Shown here one piece after another: positions 24,585-34,424 of a stretch of 64,000 nt of DNA. The stretch lies in assembly GCF_001866075.3 (NCBI RefSeq), contig NZ_CP063356.1:4020164-4084163 (forward strand), given 5' to 3'. Under the pieces are notes generated by a model, which was not told the origin of the DNA, did not search any database, and was given only the letters and a program-made list of their open reading frames with translations. Every line of letters begins with the position of its first letter. Positions within the stretch are counted from its first letter, which is position 1. The translations under genes and the position numbers were made by a program. Source of the DNA: Anaerobacillus isosaccharinicus. GTDB taxonomy: Bacteria; Bacillota; Bacilli; Bacillales; Anaerobacillaceae.

Positions 24585-26942
24585 TTAAATATGGACGTTT
24601 AACTGGTCTAGAGTAAGAATAATGTTTTCGATTTTTTCAGGACGGCTAAAATAAAAACCTTGCACAATATCACATTTTTTTTCTTTAAGAAACTCTAATT
24701 GTTCTTTTGTCTCAACACCCTCAGCAGTAATCATCAGGTTCATTTTATGTGCGAGATCAATAAGGCCCTCTACTAAGCTACTGTCTTTTTCATTTTCTCC
24801 AATTCCATTTATAAATGATCGATCAATTTTTATTGTATCAACTGGAAGTTTCTTCAAATAATTGAAAGATGAAAAACTTGTTCCAAAATCATCAATAGCA
24901 ATTGTTATACCATTATTTTTCAATGAATTCAAAATTGAAATAGCCTTGTTTGGGTCAATCATAATCGCAGTTTCGGTAATCTCGAACTCAATAAATTTAG
25001 GATCTAATCTATATTTTTTAATAACTGCTAATATTGATAGTTCTAGTTCTGTATCCAAAAATTGTTTCGGCGACAAATTAATCGCAATACGCAAATGGGG
25101 ATACGTTTTGTGAAGTTGTTGTAAATCACGACAAACTTGATCAATAACAAACTTCCCAATCTCAATAATTAGCCCCGATTCTTCTGCAATTGGAATAAAT
25201 TCAGCAGGACTAACCATTCCGAGGACAGGGTGTTGCCAACGTATCAATGCTTCTAATTCAATTGGTTTTCCTTTTAAATGAATTTTGGGTTGATAGGCAA
25301 CATAAAAATGGTTTTCTTTTAAAGATAACTTTAATTCATTTTCAATTTTATACTTTCTAGAGAAAACCTCCTGCATTTCTTCTTCAAAATAAAGGACTTG
25401 GCGAGCGCCGTTAATTTTTGCTAATGTCATCGCTTTTGTCGCACTTAAATACAGTTGTTCAGTATTTGCACCGTGTTCAGGGAACTTACTAATCGCTGTT
25501 GAAGTTGTAATATGAATTGGCCCCTTTTCTGTTTCAAAAGGATGGCTAAGTTCTTTTTGCAACTCGACTAAAAACATATTTAGTGATTGTTCTTGTGGAA
25601 CTAGAACGACAAATTCATCACCGTTAATTCGTGCAATAAAGTTCTTGTCACTGAGCTTTTTCAGCCGTTCGGAAAATTCCACTAAGAGAGTATCTGCATT
25701 AGTAGTTCCAACTAGATCATTAACAAGCTTAAATTTATCAATATTAAAAAGAACAAAGCAAAAATGGTCATTTGAACTTATTTGTAATTGGATGAGTTGA
25801 TCTAAAGACTTTCTATTATAAAGGCCAGTTAATGAATCATATTGTTCCCTAAAATCAAGTTCCCTTTCAATTGCAATCTGATTTGTTATATCAGTAATCG
25901 AATACAAGACTAATTTTTCTTCGTTAAAGAAAACGACCGATTTTTTCTGTGTTATATAAAGAACCTCGCCGTTTTTCGTAGTCATTGTAGCAATGTCGCC
26001 ATCTTTTACGAAAGAACCGATTTCTTCTTTGATATAAGAAGAAATATCCTTGCCAATGACTTCACCTAAAGTCGCTTTCAGTACTTTTAAACATACTTGA
26101 TTTGCGTAAACAATCTTTCTTTCTCTTACTAGAAAAATGATTTGTGGGGAAATTTCAATCAGTTTTTTATAACGATCTTCCATCGCTTTATTGGTAACAA
26201 TGATTTCACGTTGCGAAGTTATATCATTAATAATGAAATAAAAGCCAAGATTACTATCTTTAACGATAATTGGTATTCTTTTTACTAGAGCAATCATTGT
26301 TCCGAAACTGGTTTCTAGTACGACTTCTTCCTCAACAGGTCTCATTTTTGGTTTTTCTTCAAAAACTGCTAACGTCGGATATAGTTCATGAATAACTTTA
26401 TTAAGAACACCTGTTTCAGTTATAGTAAATTTCGAAGTGAAAGCCTCATTCACCATTTGAATCGATCCATTTTCATCAGTAGTAATAATGGGGTCATTAT
26501 TATACGTAAACAACGAAAAAAATCGTTCTTTTTGTTCGAACACTTCATTTTTTTTGTTTTCTAGTTCAGTAACATCTTTTGTAAATGCAATCACATATTG
26601 TTCTTCGTTAATAACAATTGGAATAAGTGTTGATTCAGCCATTCTAATAGAATCCATATTCCTAAGATTCATTTCTCCAACAAATGTTAACGTTTGCTTA
26701 TTTTTTATGGCAGTCGTATATTTATCATGCAAGTATGAAGCGACGCCTTCATAGTATATTTCTTGTAGACATCGACCGATCGCGTCGTCAGGAAGATTAG
26801 CAAGATCCTTTGCTCGATCACTAAATTGAATATATTCAAAAAAACCATCGTGACGAAGTTTCATTAGAAAAACCATATCAAATAGCTTGGCCATCATCGA
26901 AAATAATTCTTTTACTTCTGTTAAATCACGTTTAAATTCCAT
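24585..26942 (-). CDS. PAS-GGDEF-EAL cyclic-di-GMP signalling protein
   Basis: 785 aa from ATG 26942 (GGAG 9 bases upstream); ATG 26957 has no site. Three PAS-like segments (about 10-115, 120-225, 245-345) precede a GGDEF domain (about 365-520) and an EAL domain (about 535-780). The diguanylate cyclase motif is degenerate (NGDEF), so synthesis is uncertain. The EAL motif EALIRW, ITET, the DDFGT loop and AEGVE are intact, so phosphodiesterase activity is likely. There are no membrane helices, so it probably senses a cytoplasmic signal. Confidence 0.92.
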   Translation of the reverse strand: MEFKRDLTEVKELFSMMAKLFDMVFLMKLRHDGFFEYIQFSDRAKDLANLPDDAIGRCLQEIYYEGVASYLHDKYTTAIKNKQTLTFVGEMNLRNMDSIRMAESTLIPIVINEEQYVIAFTKDVTELENKKNEVFEQKERFFSLFTYNNDPIITTDENGSIQMVNEAFTSKFTITETGVLNKVIHELYPTLAVFEEKPKMRPVEEEVVLETSFGTMIALVKRIPIIVKDSNLGFYFIINDITSQREIIVTNKAMEDRYKKLIEISPQIIFLVRERKIVYANQVCLKVLKATLGEVIGKDISSYIKEEIGSFVKDGDIATMTTKNGEVLYITQKKSVVFFNEEKLVLYSITDITNQIAIERELDFREQYDSLTGLYNRKSLDQLIQLQISSNDHFCFVLFNIDKFKLVNDLVGTTNADTLLVEFSERLKKLSDKNFIARINGDEFVVLVPQEQSLNMFLVELQKELSHPFETEKGPIHITTSTAISKFPEHGANTEQLYLSATKAMTLAKINGARQVLYFEEEMQEVFSRKYKIENELKLSLKENHFYVAYQPKIHLKGKPIELEALIRWQHPVLGMVSPAEFIPIAEESGLIIEIGKFVIDQVCRDLQQLHKTYPHLRIAINLSPKQFLDTELELSILAVIKKYRLDPKFIEFEITETAIMIDPNKAISILNSLKNNGITIAIDDFGTSFSSFNYLKKLPVDTIKIDRSFINGIGENEKDSSLVEGLIDLAHKMNLMITAEGVETKEQLEFLKEKKCDIVQGFYFSRPEKIENIILTLDQLNVHI

Positions 26943-27217
26943 CGTGCACCGCTCCATAACTATAACTCGAATTGTATAAATTTAACACTATCATTAAAGT
27001 GTAAATATTCATAAAACCATTGTACTATCCACTTTTAAAAAAAGACATAATATGACTTAAAAATTAATTCTACCATTTATCATATGGTTAATCTAGGTAA
27101 TTATCATAGAAACATTATGGTAACACAAGAAATTTGAATGAAGTTTTTCCATTCAATGAAACCAATTCTGTTTACAATCGTAAATAAATTAATAATATGT
27201 AAAGGGAGATGATCTAG

Positions 27218-27730
27218 TTGCCACAACCGTCTATTTATTTTACGGATAATTTCTTTTCAGCAGGTTTGACAACGATCTATAATGAAAATAAAGAAGAAGT
27301 TGGGACACTGGACTTAAAAAGTGCGTTTACTTCTAGTATTGAAGTTCTTGATTTGGAAGGGAAGATTGTGACTAAAGGTTACTTTCCTTTTTTCTCGCGA
27401 CGATGGGTTATTGAAGATGGAAACGAAAATGAATTAGGTGCCTTAAGACAACGATTAAGTTTTTTCAGTAAGAGATTTGAATATACTACTCGCGATCAGT
27501 ACACCTACCAAATTAAATCTGAAGCATTTTCACGAGACTATGAGGTTTTTGATGAGGCGGAAAATCTTGTTGCGGAGTTTAAGAGAATTAGTGGATTTTT
27601 CAGCTCCCCTGCGTTCCAATTAAAAAATCAATCAGAGAAATTAAGCAATGAAGAATTAATTGCTGTCGTCATGGGTGTTAGTATGATTAATAAACGTAAC
27701 AGTGCCGCTGCAAATTCAGGTAGCCGTTAA
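27218..27730 (+). CDS. Tubby-like/LURP1-related (LOR, YxjI-like) protein
   Basis: 170 aa from TTG 27218 with AAAGGGAG upstream. Repeated beta-strand pairs (FFSAGLTTIYNENKEEVGTL; RRWVIEDGNENELGALRQR) are characteristic of the LOR/tubby C-terminal fold. The role is unknown. The 26958-27217 upstream gap shows no gene. Confidence 0.65.
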   Translation: MPQPSIYFTDNFFSAGLTTIYNENKEEVGTLDLKSAFTSSIEVLDLEGKIVTKGYFPFFSRRWVIEDGNENELGALRQRLSFFSKRFEYTTRDQYTYQIKSEAFSRDYEVFDEAENLVAEFKRISGFFSSPAFQLKNQSEKLSNEELIAVVMGVSMINKRNSAAANSGSR

Positions 27731-27757
27731 GAGAGATTCATCTGTTTGCAAAATAAC

Positions 27758-27791
27758 AAAAAAAGTAACCAGCTGTACGGTTACTTTTTTT
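27758..27791. terminator. Bidirectional terminator
   Basis: AAAAAAAGTAACC and GGTTACTTTTTTT with loop AGCTGTAC, between convergent genes. Confidence 0.88.
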
Positions 27792-27803
27792 CCTATTACC
27801 CTT

Positions 27804-28889
27804 TTATGGCATTACTACAATATTTGTTGTTACTCTCCGCTCTTGTCCTGCTGATGGTTTATTTAACACTTTGCCATCATAATAAAATGTACTTGAACCG
27901 CCACCGTCTAAATTGTAAGCATCTCGAATATTAAACTCTATCAACTTGTCCTGTGCTTCTTCTAGTGTTACACCGGTACTCCAACCTTCACGACGTCCAT
28001 CAACAACCATGAAAAAAAGATCACCATTTGTAAAATGTCCGATTAATGTTCGTGGATGCCTCGTGTTAGCCCATCTTGCGGGGATGTTTTGCTTAACTCC
28101 TTGTTTTAATAAAATTGGGTGAAAACTAGCGCCTTGCTGAACTTCCATTTCTTTAATTTGTTCTCGTGAATTGACATTCCCCCCTACGAGATGACCCTTT
28201 TTATTAAAGCCAATAAAACTAATACTCGTATCGTAGAATGTTACGATTTCACCATCAATAACTGTAATACCTATTGGATAAAGCTTTCCATTTTGACTTG
28301 TAAATCCTCCAGCATTTATAGCTAAAACAGCGCCAGACCTTTTAGCAGCTTGGCTAGTCGTTTCCCCATTGCTAGCGATTTCATCATTTGCTAATAGCAT
28401 TTTAATCGCATTTGGATTGTGAAGACGAACTTTTGCCATATAGCCACGATAGCCTGCTTCTTGCAATGAATAAACCTTTACAATCGAGTTTTCCCCAAAT
28501 GTTTGACCAATTGGATCACCAAGCATCGTCGCTAATAAACTGTCAATTAAGTCAGCAGATTTTTGCTGGTGTCTAGCACTTGCCTCAACGATTAAGTTTA
28601 ACTTCTCTTGCTGCTCTAAATAATCTAATAACTCTTCGTTCGCATTTTCTTGCATAAAACCTAAAATCTCATTTGAGACATGACTAAGTAATTGTGTTTC
28701 TGTAATCAATTCTCGTTTTACAAAAAGATTACTTCTAATCATTTCATTATGTTCGAGAATTTCCATATGTCCTTCTACTAAACTACCACTTTCCAAACTG
28801 CTGTATGGATTGTTTTGCCCGAAAAAAAGAAATATCCCAAGAATCGGCGCAAGAAGGAACAATAAAAAAATGTATATCCTAATGAGCAC
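27804..28889 (-). CDS. Phosphodiester glycosidase (NAGPA)-domain protein
   Basis: 361 aa. N-terminal membrane anchor (about 3-22). C-terminal NAGPA domain: AINAGGFTSQNGKLYPIGI, WANTRHPRTLIGH, VVDGRREGWSTGVTLEEAQ and AYNLDGGGSSTFYYDG. The family includes the mammalian uncovering enzyme and bacterial cell-surface glycan-related proteins. It is probably outside the membrane and acts on wall or exopolysaccharide glycans. The start overlaps the upstream gene by 11 bases. Confidence 0.87.
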   Translation of the reverse strand: MLIRIYIFLLFLLAPILGIFLFFGQNNPYSSLESGSLVEGHMEILEHNEMIRSNLFVKRELITETQLLSHVSNEILGFMQENANEELLDYLEQQEKLNLIVEASARHQQKSADLIDSLLATMLGDPIGQTFGENSIVKVYSLQEAGYRGYMAKVRLHNPNAIKMLLANDEIASNGETTSQAAKRSGAVLAINAGGFTSQNGKLYPIGITVIDGEIVTFYDTSISFIGFNKKGHLVGGNVNSREQIKEMEVQQGASFHPILLKQGVKQNIPARWANTRHPRTLIGHFTNGDLFFMVVDGRREGWSTGVTLEEAQDKLIEFNIRDAYNLDGGGSSTFYYDGKVLNKPSAGQERRVTTNIVVMP

Positions 28890-29340
28890 GAGCGGCTTCC
28901 TCCAATTTTATTAATTGTGTTGTTAATTGATTTAAACGTTTGTCTAACTCAGAGATTTTTTCTTGTAAAGCAAATCTAGTCTGATCGCTACCAGTAATGG
29001 TTTCACCTGTTAGCTCTAGTGCTTCTTTAATAACATTTAACTCTAATGTGATCATTGTTAATTCTTCAGTAGAGAACTGCAATTCTTCATTAAAGCGTTC
29101 TAATTGCTCAATAACTTCTTCATTTTGAGTTTTCATTTCTAGTATTTCTTCATCGAGATATGAATGAATTTCTTTAAAATAGTTATCAGCAACATTGTAG
29201 CCACCATATAGCAAACCACCCCAAATAATTACTGCTAGTAAAATGTAAGCTAGTTTTAGTAGAAGGTTACCTTTACCCCTCTCTTCCATTCGTCTCTTTT
29301 TTGGAACCGGTGAGTTTATTGGTTCATTTTCAATGCTCAT
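28879..29340 (-). CDS. Membrane-anchored coiled-coil protein
   Basis: 153 aa. A basic N-terminus, one membrane helix (about 30-50, LAYILLAVIIWGGLLYGGY) and a long coiled coil to the C-terminus (for example LEVDIRL-like heptads around ISELDKRLNQLTTQLIKLEE). It overlaps the NAGPA gene, so the two form an operon. It may tether or space the glycosidase-like protein at the membrane. Confidence 0.72.
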   Translation of the reverse strand: MSIENEPINSPVPKKRRMEERGKGNLLLKLAYILLAVIIWGGLLYGGYNVADNYFKEIHSYLDEEILEMKTQNEEVIEQLERFNEELQFSTEELTMITLELNVIKEALELTGETITGSDQTRFALQEKISELDKRLNQLTTQLIKLEEAARAH

Positions 29341-29613
29341 TTAACAAAACCTACCCTATCATTTTAATTTCCTACAATGATAACATATTTTATTGAAGTC
29401 AGAAAAACGATATCAGGTTTTAACAACAAATTCAGGCTTTGCATTAGCGGCGAACCTTAAGCTTTCATTAAGTTTGAATCTTATCTAGCAAAAAATTATT
29501 TTTTTGATTCTATTAAGTCACAATATCGACATATTTTTTTGGGAATATTTACTATATTATATTTGGAAAAAATGGTATATTTAATCCTATGTGAATAATA
29601 GGGGATAACAATA

Positions 29614-29805
29614 ATGAGCGGTAATTTTAGTAGAAAAACTAATCTTTTGAACAGCATTGAAAGATTGCGAGCCGAATTGATTCAATCTGGTATAGAAAAA
29701 GGTCTCACTCATCCTAGTACCATTGATTTAAGTCAACAACTCGATATATTATTAAATGAATATAAAGAGATGATGACAACTGTAGATTACAGCTTAAATA
29801 CGTAG
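29614..29805 (+). CDS. Spo0E-family aspartyl-phosphate phosphatase
   Basis: 63 aa, a typical size. Two helices with the signature SQQLDILLNEY (Ser-x-x-Leu-Asp-x-Leu-x-x-x-Tyr) shared by Spo0E/YnzD/YisI, which dephosphorylate Spo0A~P and hold back sporulation. The ribosome binding site is AGGGGAT. This is direct evidence for a sporulating host. Confidence 0.87.
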   Translation: MSGNFSRKTNLLNSIERLRAELIQSGIEKGLTHPSTIDLSQQLDILLNEYKEMMTTVDYSLNT

Positions 29806-29842
29806 GTTACTAATCTTCCTACTATAAAAAGAATAGACAAAC

Positions 29843-29881
29843 AAAAAAGACGCAGTTCCCTAAAGAGGATTGCGCCTTTTA
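29843..29881 (+). terminator. Terminator of the spo0E-like gene
   Basis: AAAAGACGCAGTTCC and GAGGATTGCGCCTTTT form a mostly paired stem followed by Ts. It can also serve the convergent amidase gene. Confidence 0.7.
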
Positions 29882-29916
29882 AATTGAATATCGAATGCGA
29901 TACTATTGTTTTTTTA

Positions 29917-30813
29917 TTAAAAGAATGAAACGTTTAATTGTTTTAGCAACCACTTTGGAACAACAAAGCGTGCTGTTATTAATGGATCGACGATTTGGCA
30001 TACCTCAACTTGGCCAACAGCACTCATAAGCATCGTTACCTCTTCAATGGACATTTCAGTTAGCTCAACTAGTTGGTCAATCATAAGTTCTGTTGCAAGC
30101 TTTGCTGCTTCATCGAGCGTTTTCGCTGAGGCAATTTGTGTAACAACTTCATCATTTTCTAACATTGGTTCTTGTAAGCTTTTCCCTTTCAAAACCTCTA
30201 GCGTAACAGTTGCTTTTCCTGGTACTTCAATCCCTGAGACACTGATTTCACCGTCCCCCATCGCTGCATGGAAATCGCCAAGGCCAAACAATGCGCCTTC
30301 CACAAAAACAGGAAAGTACATTGTTACTCCTTCTCTGACCATTTTGTTATCCATATTCCCACCATGGGCTCCTGGTGTACCACACGTAACTCCTTCACCA
30401 GCGGGAGCAACTCCAATAACCCCAATCATCGGATTTAAAGGTAGCACAAGATCGTTAAACATCGCCTTGCCATTTTTTATAGGGATGATTTTCGCTTTCA
30501 TTTCCGTGAAACGATACCCCATCACACCAAGATTGGGTCCAACAACCATTACCCCTTGGTCACCAATTTCAAGTTTCTCAATTTTCACCTTAAGAACATC
30601 GCCAACTTCTGCACCATCAACGTAAATCGGCCCTGTTGCCGGGTTAACACGATCCCAATCAAGCGCTGAAATTTCCATGTTCTCTGACTGAATTTGATTT
30701 TCGAAGCAATCATATGTACTAATTTCAAGAGTTGTTCCCGATGAAACGTTTTTAATTGGCTCATGACATTTATTAAAATCATAGATTACTGATTGACACG
30801 ATATTTTTTCCAA
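29917..30813 (-). CDS. Acetamidase/formamidase family amidohydrolase
   Basis: 298 aa, FmdA/AmdA family. The blocks DRVNPATGPIYVDGAEVGD, GCG-like turn replaced by APAGEGVTCGTPGAHGGNMDN and LFGLGDFHAAMGDGEISVSGIE are diagnostic. These enzymes hydrolyse short amides to ammonia and carboxylate. It is monocistronic. The precise substrate is unknown. Confidence 0.88.
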   Translation of the reverse strand: MEKISCQSVIYDFNKCHEPIKNVSSGTTLEISTYDCFENQIQSENMEISALDWDRVNPATGPIYVDGAEVGDVLKVKIEKLEIGDQGVMVVGPNLGVMGYRFTEMKAKIIPIKNGKAMFNDLVLPLNPMIGVIGVAPAGEGVTCGTPGAHGGNMDNKMVREGVTMYFPVFVEGALFGLGDFHAAMGDGEISVSGIEVPGKATVTLEVLKGKSLQEPMLENDEVVTQIASAKTLDEAAKLATELMIDQLVELTEMSIEEVTMLMSAVGQVEVCQIVDPLITARFVVPKWLLKQLNVSFF

Positions 30814-31076
30814 AGTAAACCCCTCATTTCCGAAGATGAATAGTTTTTGTTTTTCTACGAATGTAACTTACTAATATTATACAATTTGAAATAGTTAAAA
30901 TTCTAGATCTATGCTAACTTAATATCAAAAAGCACAACTTTAGTCTGTTATAGTTCAGCAAAAAATCATAATCTACAAGCTACGGTAACCATTCTATGTA
31001 CGAGTAGAAATGCATAATTATTATTATATAAGCTTTTCCTATATTTTAACAAAATAGTTTATACTAAGAAGGTGAT

Positions 31077-31601
31077 ATGATGATTTATCAGAAAATCCAA
31101 AGTAAATACAAACCCACTTTTGCCAAGTCACTTAGCAAAAGATTATATGACTCGGCCTTTTTAAACGAATACGGCAACATCATCATTACAATTATGGATT
31201 CAAATGAATATTGGAATAAACTCAGACAGCGAGTTGATTTTCTCGTCTACGCCTATGTGCTTAAGCATAGTTCAAGCAAAGCCATTAGTCCTGAAGAAAG
31301 TAGCTCCCTAAACGTGGATTGTCTCTTTGAGCTTGTTGAACAAGATATTAAACGACTGAAATTAGACTATGAAGAAATATTGATCGATGAGTTATTCCGC
31401 CAGTTCACAAGATGTATTAAAGGAAAAGTGGTCTATTCCATTAGTAACTACGAATATTTTACTGCTCCTTATTTTTCAAGTGCAGTCTACGGAAATATTT
31501 CTGATCAAGGAACGGTTTATTTAGATAATTTCACCCATGATTTATTTGATGAACCGCTAAATGAGCTAGTTGAGGCCATTATTAAGCGAATGGATAAGTA
31601 G
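31077..31601 (+). CDS. Conserved-looking hypothetical protein
   Basis: 174 aa with the ribosome binding site AAGAAGGTGAT before tandem ATG codons (31077 or 31080). It is mixed helical, with no signal or membrane segment and no motif that I recognise. Confidence 0.62.
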   Translation: MMIYQKIQSKYKPTFAKSLSKRLYDSAFLNEYGNIIITIMDSNEYWNKLRQRVDFLVYAYVLKHSSSKAISPEESSSLNVDCLFELVEQDIKRLKLDYEEILIDELFRQFTRCIKGKVVYSISNYEYFTAPYFSSAVYGNISDQGTVYLDNFTHDLFDEPLNELVEAIIKRMDK

Positions 31602-31612
31602 AAAAATCATCA

Positions 31613-31645
31613 AAAAAACGTGTCCTTGGCAAGACACGTTTTTTA
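31613..31645. terminator. Bidirectional terminator
   Basis: Perfect 12-bp stem AAAAAACGTGTC/GACACGTTTTTT between convergent genes. Confidence 0.9.
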
Positions 31646-31650
31646 AGTAG

Positions 31651-32274
31651 TTACATTAATTTCTCTAGATCTTGTCTGCTGTAATTGCTTTCTATTCCAG
31701 GCTTTGTACAAAGATAATTAATAATTTCTAAGTTGTCTAATTTAATTGTATTTTTCAAACCTTTAATGATCATACGTAAGTATTCTTTTGATGGCTTACT
31801 AAACGGTACGTCTAAATCAAAATCTCCTGTAAACGTAAAAATAGGATAACCGTTTTTTTCGCCTAAATATAAAATTGTGCCATACCACGAATCTCTTAAT
31901 GTCATTGACCCAGCCGCTTTAACTTCATTAAAATCTATTTCTAATTCAACCCCATTGTTTTCTTGTTTGACGACATCAACAAATTGTTCAGCTGTGATTA
32001 AATATTTTCTACTATATGTTTCGTATCGTTTATCCTTCATTAATCCAATAAAGCCGACCCCTTGGTTCTGCCAGCGCACTGAATTTTTTGCAAAATAGAG
32101 CGGATAATTCATAATAAATGTTGCCTCTTCTAATGGAAGCGATTTGTCCCTACAACCTACCTCCACTTTCTCTGCTCCATCAGGCTTACCACCTCTTATA
32201 TAGCATAAAAACCGTTCCATACTTAAATTCGATCCATAACTTGCATACCAAACATAATTTTCTTTCATCATCAT
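31651..32274 (-). CDS. Gamma-glutamylcyclotransferase-like protein
   Basis: 207 aa. WYASYGSNLSMERF near the N-terminus is the YGSNL substrate-binding loop of the GGCT-like (BtrG/AIG2) fold. It is longer than the minimal domain. The reaction is probably on gamma-glutamyl amines or peptides but cannot be specified. The start is one of three consecutive ATG codons. Confidence 0.72.
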   Translation of the reverse strand: MMMKENYVWYASYGSNLSMERFLCYIRGGKPDGAEKVEVGCRDKSLPLEEATFIMNYPLYFAKNSVRWQNQGVGFIGLMKDKRYETYSRKYLITAEQFVDVVKQENNGVELEIDFNEVKAAGSMTLRDSWYGTILYLGEKNGYPIFTFTGDFDLDVPFSKPSKEYLRMIIKGLKNTIKLDNLEIINYLCTKPGIESNYSRQDLEKLM

Positions 32275-32313
32275 ATCAATCCCATCCTAAATATTTGTCG
32301 TTATTGATATAGG

Positions 32314-33030
32314 TTAGACTCTTTTACATTCGGAGACAAACTCTTTAAACAGCAGAGCCATGCTTGGATCTTCAACCGCCATTTCTTCGGGATGCCACTG
32401 GATACCCCAGATTAAACTCCCGTCCTTGCTCTCAACAGCCTCAATTACACCATCTGGTGCTATTGCTACCGTTTTTAAAGAAAGAGCAAGCTTATCGATC
32501 GACTGATGATGGATGCTATTAACACATAGCTTAGAACGTTGAAAAATCTCGTGTAGGCGACTGTTAGCATCAAGTTTGATCTCATGTGTAGGATCTGGTC
32601 TTTCTGCCTGCTGGAAATGGTTGATCGCATTTGTAATTTCAGTTGCCACATCTTGAATAACGGTTCCACCTAAAGCCGCATTCAACATCGTAATTCCACG
32701 ACATATGCCTAAAATCGGTTTTTGTTGCTTTATTGCTTCATGTATTAAAGCAATTTCTATTTTATCACGTTTCCCATTCGTTTTTTGTATCTTTGTTGAT
32801 GGGTTTGCATTAAAAGAGGATGGATCAATATCTTCGCCACTACTAAGTACAAGACCATCACAGATGGATATCCATGATGCGGCCATATCTTCTGTTCCAA
32901 TTGGAATTACAATAGGAAGACCGCCCCCGTCTGTAACCGCACGAACAAATTTTTCAAATACATGAACACTGGGAATTTGATTATGTTTTTCAATAGAACT
33001 GGAAATTCCGATGACTGGTCTTGTTTGCAT
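32314..33030 (-). CDS. Gamma-glutamyl-gamma-aminobutyrate hydrolase-type class I amidotransferase
   Basis: 238 aa. The nucleophile elbow GICRG (Cys110) and the GIQWHPEE His-Glu pair near the C-terminus complete the triad; NSIHHQSIDKL is the second His-rich loop of the PuuD/peptidase C26 family. These enzymes cleave gamma-glutamyl isopeptide bonds. The ribosome binding site is AAGGAGAT. The gene upstream on the same strand (31651) could share substrates. Confidence 0.87.
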   Translation of the reverse strand: MQTRPVIGISSSIEKHNQIPSVHVFEKFVRAVTDGGGLPIVIPIGTEDMAASWISICDGLVLSSGEDIDPSSFNANPSTKIQKTNGKRDKIEIALIHEAIKQQKPILGICRGITMLNAALGGTVIQDVATEITNAINHFQQAERPDPTHEIKLDANSRLHEIFQRSKLCVNSIHHQSIDKLALSLKTVAIAPDGVIEAVESKDGSLIWGIQWHPEEMAVEDPSMALLFKEFVSECKRV

Positions 33031-33312
33031 GCTAATATCTCCTTGGCTTGATAAAGAATTAGTTGGATATGATTTCCTATTGAAGTTATCTCCCTTATTC
33101 TTATCGCATACTACTTGAAAAATACGTATTTCTTCAGTTTATTGATAACGACGTTATGATTTTGATGAAAAAATTAAAATCTAGAATCATTTAGGAATTC
33201 TAATCCAGTTCCATTATAGATAATCAGAGTAGATTAAGTTATAATGGGTACTTAAATCAATTTTAACGTCCGAAAATAAGTTACTTAAAATATAAATTCG
33301 AAGGTGATGTAG

Positions 33313-33726
33313 ATGATCGAGGTAAAGACTTCTCAACTAACTGATGAAACAGCTGAGTTCAATCGAGGCGTTTTCGCTACTGAAGATATTAAAAAAGGCC
33401 AATTATTTCATGTGGCACCTGTTATTCCATACCCAAACATCGAGCATGTTTTGATTGAAGAAACTGTTCTTTCTGATTACGTTTATGAATATGGAAAAAA
33501 TCACAGTGCTGTCGTCTTAGGCTATGGAATGCTTTTTAACCACTCTTATGAACCAAATGCCACGTATGATATTGACTTTACAACACACACTTTTAAGTAT
33601 TACGCTTATAAAGATATTAAAGCAGGTGAAGAAATTTTAATTAATTACAATGGAGACGTCGACGACAAAGATCCACTTTGGTTTCTAAAAGATGAAAATG
33701 ACAAATCAAAAGCTAAAAGAAAATAG
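33313..33726 (+). CDS. SET-domain protein
   Basis: 137 aa. FNRGVFATEDIKKGQL, YGMLFNHSYEPNATYDID and IKAGEEILINYNGD are the three SET blocks (NHS and the Y/F that bind S-adenosylmethionine and lysine). It is a single-domain bacterial SET protein. Lysine methylation is the family activity; the target is unknown. The ribosome binding site is AAGGTGAT. Confidence 0.85.
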   Translation: MIEVKTSQLTDETAEFNRGVFATEDIKKGQLFHVAPVIPYPNIEHVLIEETVLSDYVYEYGKNHSAVVLGYGMLFNHSYEPNATYDIDFTTHTFKYYAYKDIKAGEEILINYNGDVDDKDPLWFLKDENDKSKAKRK

Positions 33727-33749
33727 TTTTGTTTGGAATAAAAAAACAT

Positions 33750-33893
33750 GAGGATGGGACAAAAGTGTTTTAATCAATGCAAAATCCGAACGAAAAGATA
33801 GTTGGTGCATATACTGCGCTTCGGAAATATACTTCGCTATTGTTTTGTATTGTTCGGATTTTCAGTTAAACACTTTAGTTATGTCCCAACCTC
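33750..33893. repeat. Long hairpin repeat with GAGG-GGGAC ends
   Basis: About 145 bp. GAGGATGGGACAAAAGTGTT and AAAATCCGAAC at the left are complemented at the right by GTTCGGATTTT, AACACTTTAGTTATGTCCCA and CCTC. It is non-coding. It is similar in style to the small hairpin elements common in Bacillaceae intergenic regions. Confidence 0.65.
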
Positions 33894-34021
33894 TTTCTTC
33901 GTTGTTTTATGAGAATTTCTTGCCCAAATTGCTAATTAAGCATAAAATTTTTTGGCTTATATTAAAAGGCTTTGGACAGAATAAGCATGCAACCGAAACC
34001 GATGAAAATGGAGGGATTTAT

Positions 34022-34216
34022 ATGACTGAAGAGATAGAAATTCCGTTCCAACCCGGGGATAATATTGAAATTTTAGATGGATCTTTTAAGGGAGAAAAGG
34101 GAACGATCATCGCTGTATATAACAATTCATCAGCAATCGAGTTAACGACAAAAGAAACAAATGGTAAACCAAGAAAAACGGTCATCTCTCATAAACATTA
34201 TAAATTAACTACATAG
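34022..34216 (+). CDS. DUF2187 (KOW-like) small protein
   Basis: 64 aa from ATG 34022 with GGAGGG upstream; the longer frame from 33845 runs into the repeat. DNIEILDGSFKGEKGTIIAV is a KOW-like loop, and the rest matches the DUF2187 pattern. The role is unknown, perhaps nucleic-acid binding. Confidence 0.78.
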   Translation: MTEEIEIPFQPGDNIEILDGSFKGEKGTIIAVYNNSSAIELTTKETNGKPRKTVISHKHYKLTT

Positions 34217-34290
34217 GATGTAGTTTGCTTTTGTGTTTAGTTGAACAACAGTTCTTTATTTGCTTAATTTTTTTATTTTTACAGGTTTAT

Positions 34291-34420
34291 CGGACACCAG
34301 ATCCTTTATTTGTTTATTTCAAATGAAATCTAGGCAATTTTTATATAACATTAGCGGATCTGATGTCCTCATTATTCTTTTAATAGCTAAACTGTCTTAA
34401 ATAAAGGAACCTGTGTCCTA
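34291..34420. repeat. Four-armed GGACAT repeat, copy 2 (short variant)
   Basis: CGGACACCAGATCCTTTATT at 34291 is answered by GCGGATCTGATGTCC near 34350 and AAATAAAGGAACCTGTGTCC at 34400. It has one forward arm fewer than the other copies. Confidence 0.65.
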
Positions 34421-34424
34421 CTTT

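Noticed and set aside
24403..24588. 61-codon plus-strand frame before the GGDEF-EAL gene
   Set aside because: It reads through a clear intrinsic terminator at 24542-24580 and has no domain or ribosome binding site.
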